Below, one piece after another: positions 23,432 to 30,873 of a stretch of DNA of 64,000 bases (positions are counted from its first letter, which is position 1; each line of letters starts with the position of its first letter). The position numbers and the translations under genes were made by a program. The stretch is from Gordonia insulae (GTDB lineage: Bacteria; Actinomycetota; Actinomycetes; Mycobacteriales; Mycobacteriaceae), in NCBI RefSeq assembly GCF_003855095.1, contig NZ_CP033972.1, forward strand, positions 2,418,001-2,482,000, in the 5' to 3' direction. The notes under the pieces were generated by a model. The model had not been told where the DNA came from. It made no database searches and saw only the letters and a program-made list of their open reading frames with translations.

Positions 23432-23670
23432 CAGTGTGACTCTCTTGGTGTCGGGAACAGCAGGGACTCAACGTCTTCACGGAGTACCCAGATACGCTGT
23501 CCTACGCGAACGAACCGAATAGCCAATTGATCTAGTGACTTTCGTGCCGCTGCCGAAGACAGACCCATGATCAGGCTGTACTCAGTCAAAGTGATGTATG
23601 AGCGTTGCCACTCGTGGACACGAAGCCTACGCGGGGCGGGCGTGTCGTAAGTGAGGGGTTGGGAGATCAT
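23428..23670 (-). CDS. Helix-turn-helix protein, first gene of the capsid operon, 80 aa
   Basis: Residues 25-70 (YITLTEYSLIMGLSSAAARKSLDQLAIRFVRVGQRIWVLREDVESLL) look like an AlpA/excisionase-type HTH with a C-terminal strand-helix wing. It heads the minus-strand operon running to the capsid gene, directly after the 358-bp control region, so it is a candidate activator or second directionality factor. The ATG has an AGGTG upstream. Confidence 0.6.
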   Translation of the reverse strand: MISQPLTYDTPAPRRLRVHEWQRSYITLTEYSLIMGLSSAAARKSLDQLAIRFVRVGQRIWVLREDVESLLFPTPRESHW

Positions 23671-24028
23671 GGTTCACCTCTGGAGGTTTGTAGATGAATG
23701 ATCAGAAGGATAGAGGGAGAATGTTTTACGACTCTTGTTCTCAAGAGTTGTGATGTCTCCAAGAGTAATTCGGGATGTCTTCAACTTGAATCATAGATTC
23801 AAGTCTCGACCCCCTCACCCTTAGCTCTGTTCAGCTTCGGGTGATCGGGAGACTAGGCGAGAGAGACTGGGAGAGATACGTTCTCACCCTCAGCTTCTGA
23901 CGAGCCACGGTATGATCGGGAGGAAGACTAGTGAGAGTGGCTCTACCAGAGCATGTTTCACTGTTGCTTCTCTTTTAGGTTATCATACGGGTGCCCATAC
24001 GATGGATTCTCGTAAAGATGCAGTCAGA
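23671..24028. promoter_or_regulatory. 358-bp AT-rich control region of the capsid operon
   Basis: No gene is visible. A perfect inverted repeat lies at 23784-23804 (arms ACTTGAATC and GATTCAAGT, 3-bp centre), and another at 23731-23748 (ACTCTTG, 4 bp, CAAGAGT). The first contains TGAAT-N5-ATTCA, also present at 25261-25275. Purine-rich GAGA stretches occupy 23840-23945. It presumably holds the main promoter and repressor sites for the late genes. Confidence 0.65.
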
Positions 24029-24667
24029 TCACGTCATCGATGCGAGGAGGCGCAGGGACTGAAGCCTGATCTCGGTGAGTTGGTTGAGACGCGCCTGGAC
24101 CTGTTCGTCATCGTAATGTGAAGCTAGAACATGAATTACACTTCTCCTGAGAACGTCCACACTGCCCTTGGTGTCCGTGCCACGGATCTCCCCGTTGACA
24201 CGGTAGGCGGAGCCGTCAGCGTCCATGCCGGTCCTGATGCCCCACCCGACGAGGTACCCAAACTCTTTGTCTGCCTGTTCGATCATGGTGAGGTTCATCG
24301 GCACTAGCGAGTGTCCGCGTGTATCGGTTCCCGAAGGCACCTTGTTCCGGTTCTTCTCGGATACCGCTGCAAGCCTTAGGGTGAGGATGATCTCGGGCGT
24401 CTCCCTGACGAGGTCTGCCAACTGACGGCGAGGGTCAACCTTCTCTGTCGTCTCCTCGGGAACGTTCTTAAGTCCCTTGCGCCTTGCCCTTTCGGACTGT
24501 TGCTTGGCATTGAGGAGATCGGCGTGTCGGTAGCGCTTGTGTCCGTCGTCATCGATTCGCGTTGAGACCTTGCCCTCTCGTACCCAACGCGCGATGGTCC
24601 TACGGTTGCGTTCGGTTAGGCTGCAAGCCCTTTCGAGTGTGACGAAGTCATCACCAGGTTGAATCAA
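24029..24667 (-). CDS. MerR-type HTH protein with unknown C-terminal domain, 212 aa
   Basis: Residues 8-55 (FVTLERACSLTERNRRTIARWVREGKVSTRIDDDGHKRYRHADLL) form a MerR/excisionase-like HTH. A basic linker with QSERARRKGLKN follows, then a mostly helical domain (MNLTMIEQADKEFGYLVGWGIRTG...). It is coupled by ATGA to the upstream 68-residue gene. It could be the element's regulator, a small-terminase-like DNA recogniser or a replication factor; the sequence does not decide. Confidence 0.6.
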   Translation of the reverse strand: MIQPGDDFVTLERACSLTERNRRTIARWVREGKVSTRIDDDGHKRYRHADLLNAKQQSERARRKGLKNVPEETTEKVDPRRQLADLVRETPEIILTLRLAAVSEKNRNKVPSGTDTRGHSLVPMNLTMIEQADKEFGYLVGWGIRTGMDADGSAYRVNGEIRGTDTKGSVDVLRRSVIHVLASHYDDEQVQARLNQLTEIRLQSLRLLASMT

Positions 24668-24870
24668 TCCGTCTCCTCAGGGAACAGTGTTCTGACGAGA
24701 TCGGCTACGGGCCACTGTGAACTCAGGATGCCGTCGTACTGGATGATGACTCGTCGGCCTAGCCCGTTGTAATACTGGGGGTATGGTCGGCCCATCTCGT
24801 CTACGACCTCACCGTCTCGGGACACTTTGATCTGTGTGTAAGGCAGAGTGCGCCAGTATCCTCGATTCAC
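24664..24870 (-). CDS. NUMOD-like small protein, 68 aa
   Basis: The pattern YTQIKVSRDGEVVDEMGRPYPQYYNGLGRRVIIQYDG...WPVADLVRTLF resembles the DNA-contacting NUMOD4/HNH N-terminal module without an HNH domain. It is coupled by ATGA on both sides to its neighbours. It may be an adaptor or a trimmed homing-endonuclease domain put to another use. Confidence 0.55.
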   Translation of the reverse strand: MNRGYWRTLPYTQIKVSRDGEVVDEMGRPYPQYYNGLGRRVIIQYDGILSSQWPVADLVRTLFPEETD

Positions 24871-25142
24871 GAGATCACCAACTCGAATCGACTGTCGGAC
24901 AATCTTCGTCCTGTCTTTGTGGTCATGTATCGCTTACGTACCCATCCTTCCGAGATCAGTTCCTCAAGTTGGGATCTCGCGCTGTCGGCGTCTATACCGG
25001 CATGGCTGGCAAGCATCCCTAGGCTGGCGACGGTTCGCGTGTGCCTTTGGAACGCAACCCGGCTGTAAAGTGCTGCGGCGACTTCGTTTCCGGCATGCTT
25101 GGTCGAAAGGATCTGGCCTAACCAGGCTTCGGGATCGATCAT
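24867..25142 (-). CDS. Winged-helix DNA-binding protein, 91 aa
   Basis: The region RTVASLGMLASHAGIDADSARSQLEELISEGWVRKRYMTTKTGRRLSDSRFELVIS is a typical winged helix with the wing at the C-terminus. It is first in a three-gene coupled operon and starts 118 bp from the palindrome at 25261-25275. It is a good candidate for the element's repressor or for a replication adaptor. Confidence 0.6.
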   Translation of the reverse strand: MIDPEAWLGQILSTKHAGNEVAAALYSRVAFQRHTRTVASLGMLASHAGIDADSARSQLEELISEGWVRKRYMTTKTGRRLSDSRFELVIS

Positions 25143-25260
25143 TCTGTTTTTCAGTCCTCGTGTTGACTAGTTCAGTCATACGCCGCTCGCGGTCGGCTTT
25201 GGCGAGTTGTCGTGTTCGGCGAGTTGTGTTCGTGTGGGCGTGTCCCTTCCAGATTTCAAA

Positions 25261-25275
25261 TGAATTGTCAATTCA
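25261..25275. promoter_or_regulatory. Palindromic operator in the right control region
   Basis: The 15-bp perfect palindrome has arms TGAATTG and CAATTCA around one base and sits in the 229-bp divergent region between the winged-helix gene and the lipoprotein gene. Its TGAAT-N5-ATTCA core matches the site at 23787-23801. Confidence 0.6.
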
Positions 25276-25371
25276 GAGGATTCGGCTGTCAGCGAACACG
25301 GGAACAGTGCCCATCGTGCATGACGTTGTGTAGGCAGATCAACGAAACCCGTTGGCATGAAAGGAAAGACG

Positions 25372-25764
25372 ATGCGTAAGACGCTGATTGGATTGTTGCT
25401 CTCAGCCCTCATCGGGGCGGTGGCCCTTACTGGGTGCCAGATCCAACCCAAAGATTCGCCTGCGGGCCAGCTAGGCACCACTACGGCCAAAGTCCCAGCA
25501 ACACAGGAGGAGTCATCCGATGGTTCTCTGCCTGCATCGGGAGTTCTGAAGGTTGGAACGGACATCGATCCCGGAACCTACGGCTACACAATCGATCCCG
25601 ATGAGCTTTCCGGCATGGGCTACTGGTCTACGTGTTCTGATCCGAACTGTTCCATCGGTGGGTCGTTGATCGAAAACGGAGTTGCCACGGGACCGGGCTA
25701 CCTAGAGATCGGGTCCGGCGTGGCGTACGTCGAGGTGCGCGCGCTCGTGCTGGTGAAGTCGTGA
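25372..25764 (+). CDS. Satellite-encoded lipoprotein, 130 aa
   Basis: The signal peptide MRKTLIGLLLSALIGAVALTGC ends in lipobox LTGC, so residue 22 is lipidated. A Ser/Thr/Glu-rich linker follows, then a compact domain with SGVLKVGTDIDPGTYGY and CSDPNCSI (a probable disulfide), resembling small secreted domains found in actinobacterial lipoproteins. AAGGAAAG precedes the ATG at 25372; the ATG at 25357 is less likely. Position next to attR on its own promoter suggests a lysogenic-conversion or superinfection-exclusion role, which is inference. Confidence 0.7.
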   Translation: MRKTLIGLLLSALIGAVALTGCQIQPKDSPAGQLGTTTAKVPATQEESSDGSLPASGVLKVGTDIDPGTYGYTIDPDELSGMGYWSTCSDPNCSIGGSLIENGVATGPGYLEIGSGVAYVEVRALVLVKS

Positions 25765-26078
25765 GCGAGGCGATCAGTCCTCAAGAGGCAGAGTCGTTGG
25801 TGGCGGATCTACGCGAGTCACTTACTCGGTCGGTCGACGCGGTACGAGAGCTTGTACTGACGCACGGATACAAGCTCATGGGGTACTCGACGTTTCTCGC
25901 CTTCTGGACTGACAACCTGGCAGGGCCACCAAGCTCGGTCATCGTGTTGAGCATGGTCCCGGAAGCTCTGCGCCGGATGGTCGAGGAGGGAGCTACAGAC
26001 GCGGAGATCGCAGCGGTAGCGGCACTGGACTTGGCGGGGGTTCGCGAGATCAGACAATCGGCTCTCAGAGGGGCGTAG
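25761..26078 (+). CDS. Helical, ParB/HTH-like cargo protein, 105 aa
   Basis: The GTG overlaps the lipoprotein stop (GTGA). The protein is wholly helical: HGYKLMGYSTFLAFWTDNLAG resembles the G-Y-xx-(W/F) helix that precedes HTH domains in phage-associated ParB-like proteins, and MVEEGATDAEIAAVAALDLAGVREI resembles the HTH itself. It may bind DNA. It is the last gene before the right attachment site. Confidence 0.55.
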   Translation: MSEAISPQEAESLVADLRESLTRSVDAVRELVLTHGYKLMGYSTFLAFWTDNLAGPPSSVIVLSMVPEALRRMVEEGATDAEIAAVAALDLAGVREIRQSALRGA

Positions 26079-26150
26079 AGCACCCAGAATCTTCGCGGGG
26101 TGCATGGGGGTACCCCGACGTGATCCGGTCGGCAGAGGGCAACTCAGGGC

Positions 26151-26183
26151 CAGTCCGCAGTCAGTCCGCAGTCAGTCCGCAGT
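26151..26183. repeat. Right arm-type integrase sites, three tandem 11-bp repeats
   Basis: Three perfect contiguous copies of cagtccgcagt lie 100 bp inside attR. The same unit recurs at the left end. The 11-bp period puts each copy on one DNA face, as for arm-site arrays bound by integrase N-domains. Confidence 0.75.
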
Positions 26184-26283
26184 AGTTTCGAAAGCCGCCA
26201 ACACTGGCCAACGCCGACAAACCTCTGACCTGCATGTTTCCAACTTGGCCAACGCGGCCGTTCTGTACAAACTCCCTGGTCAG

Positions 26284-26331
26284 CGGACTTTTAATCCGCA
26301 GGTCCTCGGTTCGAGCCCGAGAGGGGGCACT
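26284..26331 (+). repeat. attR: 48-bp copy of the tRNA-Lys 3' half
   Basis: It is identical to 16241-16288. It lacks the 5' half of the tRNA and so is not a tRNA gene. It marks the right boundary of the element. Confidence 0.93.
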
Positions 26332-26388
26332 CTCGACCGGGATCGGTCCGCGCGTCCCGATCGCGCGGGGTCTACACGCGGTCGATGG

Positions 26389-27267
26389 TCATTCGCCCTT
26401 GCGCCCATCGTGATTGAGCTCGGCCGGGCGGTCTGATCGCGACCCGATCACCGACAGCAACCGCAGCTTGTCGTAGCTGTCGCTCCCAGGCGTCGCCGTG
26501 TAGACGAGCAGTGCGTGAGACTGACCCGGGTCGAGAAGGGTCTGACAGGTGAGCTCGAGCGCGCCGACTTCGGGGTGGATGAAGTTCTTCACCTCTCGCG
26601 GCCGAATGCCGATCTCGTGGTCGTTCCACACCTCGCGGAACTCGTCGCTGCGAGCGAGGAGCAGCTCGGCGAGATCGGCTGCCCGCGAACCGGGCCCCCG
26701 CAAGGTGACGACCCCGCGCAGCCCCGAGGCGAACATGCGCGTGAGGAACGGGTGATCGTCGGGGGCGTAACGGTGACGCGTCTCGGGATCGGTGAACCAC
26801 CGGTACCCGATGCTGCGGGACGGCCCGTCGTAGACGGTCAGATCTCCGGTGAGCGCGACGCCGAGCGGGGTCTGCCTGAGCGTCTCACCGAGTTCGGTGA
26901 CGATCTCCGCAGGGGTGTCGTCGATGTGGTCGAAGATTCTCAGCATTCCCGGGCTGATGTGCTCGCTGTCCACGCCGCGCGTCGGTGGATTGTGCCCGGC
27001 GAGGCGGAACAGATGATCGCGCTCATCGAGCGACAGACGCAGGCCTTGCGCGATGGCGGCGACCATCTGCGGCGACGGCTGGGGTCCGGTCCCACGCTCG
27101 AGCCGCGCGTAGTAGTCGGTCGACATGTGACAGAGACCGGCCACCTCTTCTCGCCGCAATCCGCTTGTCCGGCGGCGACGTCCGCGGGGCAGGCCGACGT
27201 CTTCGGGTTGCAGCGACTCACGGCGGCGACGAAGGAACTCCGCCAACCCGGTCCGGTCGATGGCCAT
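26389..27267 (-). CDS. XRE/MmyB-type transcriptional regulator, 292 aa
   Basis: The HTH (LRRRRESLQPED... RRTSGLRREEVAGLCHMSTDYYARLERG) occupies residues 5-70. The C-terminal MmyB-like ligand-binding domain has GDLTVYDGPSRSIGYRWFTDPE and ALLVYTATPGSDSYDKLRLL. ATG at 27265-27267 follows GGGGAG. It diverges from an SDR gene 150 bp away, the pattern seen when these regulators control an adjacent dehydrogenase. The ligand may be a lipid or NAD-related compound; not determinable here. Confidence 0.85.
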   Translation of the reverse strand: MAIDRTGLAEFLRRRRESLQPEDVGLPRGRRRRTSGLRREEVAGLCHMSTDYYARLERGTGPQPSPQMVAAIAQGLRLSLDERDHLFRLAGHNPPTRGVDSEHISPGMLRIFDHIDDTPAEIVTELGETLRQTPLGVALTGDLTVYDGPSRSIGYRWFTDPETRHRYAPDDHPFLTRMFASGLRGVVTLRGPGSRAADLAELLLARSDEFREVWNDHEIGIRPREVKNFIHPEVGALELTCQTLLDPGQSHALLVYTATPGSDSYDKLRLLSVIGSRSDRPAELNHDGRKGE

Positions 27268-27417
27268 GACTCCCCTTTCGGTGCTCGTCCATTCATACCG
27301 CCGGCACGCGCACGTATCCACGCCCTGTCTGATCCCTGTATCAGTGGATCAGCAAGTCCTGGTTAGGGCCGCGGCCGTGCACGACAGTGGAGACAACCCG
27401 ATCCCAGGAGCCCGAAC

Positions 27418-28362
27418 ATGCCACGCACGAACATCCAGATCGACGTACCCGACCTGCACGGTAAACGCGCCGTCGTCACGGGAGCGAGCGACGGAATCGG
27501 TTTGGGGGTTGCCACGAGACTTGCCGCCGCGGGCGCCGAAGTGATACTCCCCGTTCGAAATCCACGCAAGGGTGACGCTGCGGTCACCGCAATCCATCAC
27601 GAGTCCCCCGACGCCGATGTGTCCCTTCGGCGACTCGACCTGTCCTCGCTCGCCTCGGTCGCCGCACTCGGTGAGACCCTCCTCGGGGAGGGGAAACCCA
27701 TCCATATCCTCATCAACAATGCCGGCGTCATGACACCACCCGACCGGCAGACGACCATCGACGGATTCGAGCTGCAATTCGGCACCAACCACCTCGGCCA
27801 TGTCGCCCTGGTCGCCCACCTCCTTCCGCTGATACGCGCCGCCGGCGGGCGAGTGACCTCACAGATCAGCGTCGCGGCGAACAGCGGCAGCATCAACTGG
27901 GACGACGTGAACTGGGAACGCTCGTACGACGGGATGGGCGCCTACAGCCAGTCCAAGATCGCGTTCGGCCTGTTCGGAGTGGAACTCGACCGGCGCAGCA
28001 GAGCCCACCGCTGGGGAATCACGAGCAACCTCGCACACCCCGGCGTCGCTCCCACCAGCTTGCTGGCCGCTCGTGCCGAACTCGGCCGCACGACCGGCAC
28101 CCGCGGACGAAGGATGATTGGCGCACTGTCCAGACGGGGCATCCTCGTGGGCACCGTCGAGAGCGCCGGGCTGCCGGCCCTCTATGCCGCCACCATGCCG
28201 GGTGCCGAGGGCGGCGCGTTCTATGGACCACGCGGGATCGGACACCTCGGCGGTCCGCCGGGAGAACAGAAGCTCTACTCCAGGCTCCGCCCTGCCGACG
28301 ATGCGCAGCGCATCTGGCGGGTCTCCGAAGAGATGGCCGGAGTCCGGTTTCCCTCCGAGTGA
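27418..28362 (+). CDS. SDR-family oxidoreductase, 314 aa
   Basis: The cofactor motif is [17 protein letters not shown] near residues 19-35. NNAGVM is near residue 100, and the active-site Tyr-Lys in AYSQSKIAF near 180. The LDLSSLASV motif and the length fit the retinol/protochlorophyllide-reductase-like subgroup of NADP enzymes. Substrate is unknown. It is divergent from, and probably controlled by, the XRE regulator. Confidence 0.8.
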   Translation: MPRTNIQIDVPDLHGKRAVVTGASDGIGLGVATRLAAAGAEVILPVRNPRKGDAAVTAIHHESPDADVSLRRLDLSSLASVAALGETLLGEGKPIHILINNAGVMTPPDRQTTIDGFELQFGTNHLGHVALVAHLLPLIRAAGGRVTSQISVAANSGSINWDDVNWERSYDGMGAYSQSKIAFGLFGVELDRRSRAHRWGITSNLAHPGVAPTSLLAARAELGRTTGTRGRRMIGALSRRGILVGTVESAGLPALYAATMPGAEGGAFYGPRGIGHLGGPPGEQKLYSRLRPADDAQRIWRVSEEMAGVRFPSE

Positions 28363-28436
28363 GGCTCCTGCGAAGCGACGCACGAAAACTCACGATTCTC
28401 GAAGCACGCTGTCGGCGCCGACCTTAGAGTTGCTGG

Positions 28437-29153
28437 ATGCAACCGCGAATCGTCGGCACCACCATGCCTGTGCTGGAACTGTCGCTGGAGCCCGGAGAAC
28501 ACCTCATCGCCGAAGGTGGTGACGTGTCGTGGCTTTCGCCCGGCTTCGGCATGGAGACCTCCACCGCGTTCGGGTCCGGAGGCCGAGGCGGTTTCATGAG
28601 CGGACTCAAACGATTGATCGGCGGGGGCCAGCTCTTCCTGACCAAGTACACGGCTCCACGCACGGGCGGCTTCGTGGCATTCGCCGCTCAACTACCCGGC
28701 GTCATCCGGGAACTGCAGATCGACGCGGCCGACGTCTACATGGTCCAGCAGGGCTCGTTCATGGTGAGTACCAACGACGTCGAGGTCTCGGTGGGACTGC
28801 AGAAGAAGCTCGGCGGCGGCATCTTCGGGGGCGCGGGCGTGGTGTTCCAGAAGTTGTCCGGGAACGGTACCGCGTGGGTGCAGCTCGCCGGTGAGATCGT
28901 CGAATACGACCTCGCGGCCGGCGAGTCCCTCTTGGTACACCCGGGCCACCTGGCGTTGTTCCGCGCGGAGATGCCGCTCGAGTTCGCCACCGTCAAAGGC
29001 GTGAAGAACAAGTTCTTCGGCGATTCGATGTTCCTCGCGCAGATCCACGGTCCCGGGCATGTGTGGCTGCAATCGATGACGCCGTCGAAACTCGCCGCCG
29101 CCATCGAACCGTATCTGCCGCGCGATACTTCACCGCCGAGCAGCAGCACCTGA
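28437..29153 (+). CDS. AIM24/TIGR00266-family protein, 238 aa
   Basis: The protein is made of beta-rich repeats with Gly-rich turns: GEHLIAEGGDVSWLSPGF, GGFMSGLKRLIGGGQLFLTKYTA, and GGGIFGGAGVVFQKLSGNGTAWVQLAGEIVEYDLAAGESLLVHPGHL (given here as family landmarks, residues 20-175). These are hallmarks of the AIM24 family, which forms tryptophan-RNA-attenuator-like beta structures. The bacterial function is not established. The gene stands alone between the SDR and the convergent GntR gene. Confidence 0.85.
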   Translation: MQPRIVGTTMPVLELSLEPGEHLIAEGGDVSWLSPGFGMETSTAFGSGGRGGFMSGLKRLIGGGQLFLTKYTAPRTGGFVAFAAQLPGVIRELQIDAADVYMVQQGSFMVSTNDVEVSVGLQKKLGGGIFGGAGVVFQKLSGNGTAWVQLAGEIVEYDLAAGESLLVHPGHLALFRAEMPLEFATVKGVKNKFFGDSMFLAQIHGPGHVWLQSMTPSKLAAAIEPYLPRDTSPPSSST

Positions 29154-29155
29154 CC

Positions 29156-29959
29156 TCAGACCTCGGACCCGTCCTCGCCTCCCGCCTCCGGTCCGTGCAA
29201 TCCGGGCAACCGCGAGTACGAATCCCGGATGTGCTGCTCGGACAGCCGGGACGCGAGCTCGGCATCTCCCGCGTCGATCGCCGCCAGGATCCCGCGGTGC
29301 TCGTCCATCAGTTGGTCACGCAGTCGAGGCCAGTCGTCGACCTCCTGGAATGCCAAGAGGATTCGGGTGCGCAACGCGTTGCGGATCGCGACGGTCATCG
29401 CGGTGACCAACCGATTCCCGCCCGCCTCGGCGATTGCGGTGTGAAACGCGGTGTCGGCGTCGTTGAACGCCGTACGGTCGTCGCCGGCCCCCTCCATGAG
29501 CGTCATCGCCCGGAACACTTCGACCAGACGATCCGGGTCGGTCGCGCGGGCGGCCAGAGCCACACTCGACGACTCGAGCGTCACCCGCGCCTCGGTGATG
29601 TCGGTGAACGCGAAGTTGGCGAGCGCTATGTGCAGCCGCAGGAACCTGCTGAGCGCCTCGCCCGGCATCGACGCGACGAACGTGCCGGCGCCACTGCCAC
29701 TCCCGACCGCCGACCGGACCACGCCCTGGGCCTCCAGCACCCGCAGCGCCTCGCGGACGGCGGGCCTGCTGACGGCGAGCTTGGCGGCGAGGTCGCGCTC
29801 GGGCGGTAGTGGATCACCGACGGACAGCGAGCCGGACAGGATCTGTTCCTCGATCGCGTCGATGACCAACTCGTAGGTGCGGGTGCGGGTCACCGGCTGC
29901 CAGTCCCCTGCCCCGCTGGTCAACCCACCGCGGACGGCCTCGGTCTCGCCAACAGACAT
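29156..29959 (-). CDS. FadR-type (FCD) GntR regulator of lactate operon, LldR/LutR-like, 267 aa
   Basis: The GntR wing-HTH (residues 20-85) contains PPERDLAAKLAVSRPAVREALRVLEAQGVV. The FCD domain with metal-binding His/Asp residues (TAFHTAIAEAGGN, MDEHRGILAAI) follows. It is divergent from lutABC, whose promoter carries a palindrome matching the TNGTNNNACNA pattern known for FadR/LldR-type operators. It most likely represses lactate utilisation until L-lactate binds. Confidence 0.85.
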   Translation of the reverse strand: MSVGETEAVRGGLTSGAGDWQPVTRTRTYELVIDAIEEQILSGSLSVGDPLPPERDLAAKLAVSRPAVREALRVLEAQGVVRSAVGSGSGAGTFVASMPGEALSRFLRLHIALANFAFTDITEARVTLESSSVALAARATDPDRLVEVFRAMTLMEGAGDDRTAFNDADTAFHTAIAEAGGNRLVTAMTVAIRNALRTRILLAFQEVDDWPRLRDQLMDEHRGILAAIDAGDAELASRLSEQHIRDSYSRLPGLHGPEAGGEDGSEV

Positions 29960-29990
29960 GCCACGAACCCTTCCACGAGACCCTGCCGGG

Positions 29991-30041
29991 TTGACAGGTG
30001 ACGATGGTCACCCTAGCGTACCGTCATGTGGTCCGACCACA
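29991..30041 (+). promoter_or_regulatory. lutABC promoter with two operators
   Basis: A consensus -35 TTGACA (29991-29996) is 17 bp from a -10 TAGCGT (30014-30019). The spacer holds an inverted repeat GGTGAC/GTCACC (29997-30012). Just past the expected start of transcription is the perfect palindrome TGTGGTC, C, GACCACA (30027-30041), which contains TGGTCCGACCA, a match to the LldR/FadR TNGTNNNACNA pattern. Repressor there would block polymerase clearance. Confidence 0.75.
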
Positions 30042-30132
30042 AGAGGTAAGACCACAGAGCCGAGTTCAGCCCAACTTCTGGCGGAGTAGACATGACCACG
30101 CAGCCCCACACCTCACCGTGGGTGATCCCGAC

Positions 30133-30873
30133 ATGAGGGTCGCCCTGTTCGCCACCTGTTTCAACGACACGATGTGGCCCAACACCCCCAAGTCCACGGT
30201 GCTCCTGCTCGAGCGCCTCGGCGTCGAGGTGGAGTTCCCGTTCGAGCAGACATGCTGCGGCCAGATGTTCACCAACACCGGCTACGCCGAGGAGGCGATT
30301 CCCGGTGTCCGGCAGTTCGTCGACGTCTTCGGCGACTACGACGCGGTGGTCGCACCGTCGGGCTCCTGCGTCGGATCCGTCCGCCACCAACACGGCGCCA
30401 TCGCCGACCGGGCCGGTGACCGCGCGCTGAGGTCCGCCGTCGACGCCCTGGTGCCCAAGGTGTACGAACTCAGCGAGTTCCTCGTCGACGTCCTCGGCGT
30501 CACCGACGTCGGCGCCTACTTCCCACATCGGGTGACCTACCACCCCACCTGCCACTCACTCCGCATGCTGCGCGTCGGCGACAAGCCACTCACCCTGCTG
30601 CGCAACGTGAAAGGCATCGAGCTCGTCGAACTGAACGGCGCCGATCAGTGCTGCGGCTTCGGCGGGACATTCGCCATGAAGAACTCCGACGTGTCGGTGG
30701 CGATGGGCTCGGACAAGTCCGCCAATGTCAAGGAGACCGGGGCCGAAGTACTTGTCGCCGGAGACAATTCGTGTCTCGCGCACATCGGCGGACTGCTCAC
30801 CCGTGAGCGGGCGGGCGTGCGGATGATGCACCTGGCCGAGATCCTGGCCTCCACCGAGAAGGAGCCGGCATGA
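30133..30873 (+). CDS. lutA: Lactate utilisation protein A, (Fe-S)-binding, 246 aa
   Basis: Two CCG-type cysteine clusters (CCGQMF near residue 40 and CCGFGG near 176), each with preceding Cys residues, bind iron-sulfur or heterodisulfide-like centres as in LutA/LldE. With LutB and LutC it forms the cytoplasmic L-lactate dehydrogenase complex that converts lactate to pyruvate. The ATG at 30133 starts the conserved MRVALFATCFND; a GTG 15 bp upstream is an alternative. It overlaps lutB by ATGA. Confidence 0.9.
   Translation: MRVALFATCFNDTMWPNTPKSTVLLLERLGVEVEFPFEQTCCGQMFTNTGYAEEAIPGVRQFVDVFGDYDAVVAPSGSCVGSVRHQHGAIADRAGDRALRSAVDALVPKVYELSEFLVDVLGVTDVGAYFPHRVTYHPTCHSLRMLRVGDKPLTLLRNVKGIELVELNGADQCCGFGGTFAMKNSDVSVAMGSDKSANVKETGAEVLVAGDNSCLAHIGGLLTRERAGVRMMHLAEILASTEKEPA

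Larger units (their letters stand above)
16241..26331. mobile_element. Integrated capsid-encoding phage-satellite-like element (about 10 kb)
   Basis: The element is delimited by a perfect 48-bp direct repeat of the tRNA-Lys 3' half. Inside are an integrase next to attL, an excisionase, a HK97-like capsid gene with a coiled-coil scaffold-like gene, small phage-type proteins (zinc finger, several HTH proteins), cargo (lipoprotein, ADP-ribosyltransferase-like pair, HNH) and a highly structured non-coding stretch. Base composition is clearly less GC-rich than the flanks, especially 23671-24028. No terminase, portal, protease, tail, lysis or replication-initiator gene is recognisable. Several left-half genes carry lesions while the capsid module looks intact. 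A degraded prophage is the main alternative. Confidence 0.85.

Noticed and set aside
24029..24667. Small terminase subunit
   Set aside because: The HTH is compatible, but no large terminase is present and the C-terminal domain shows no recognisable oligomerisation motif; called only as a MerR-type HTH protein.
26284..26331. Second tRNA-Lys gene
   Set aside because: Only the 3' half from the anticodon stem onward is present; no D arm or 5' acceptor strand precedes it. It is the right attachment site.
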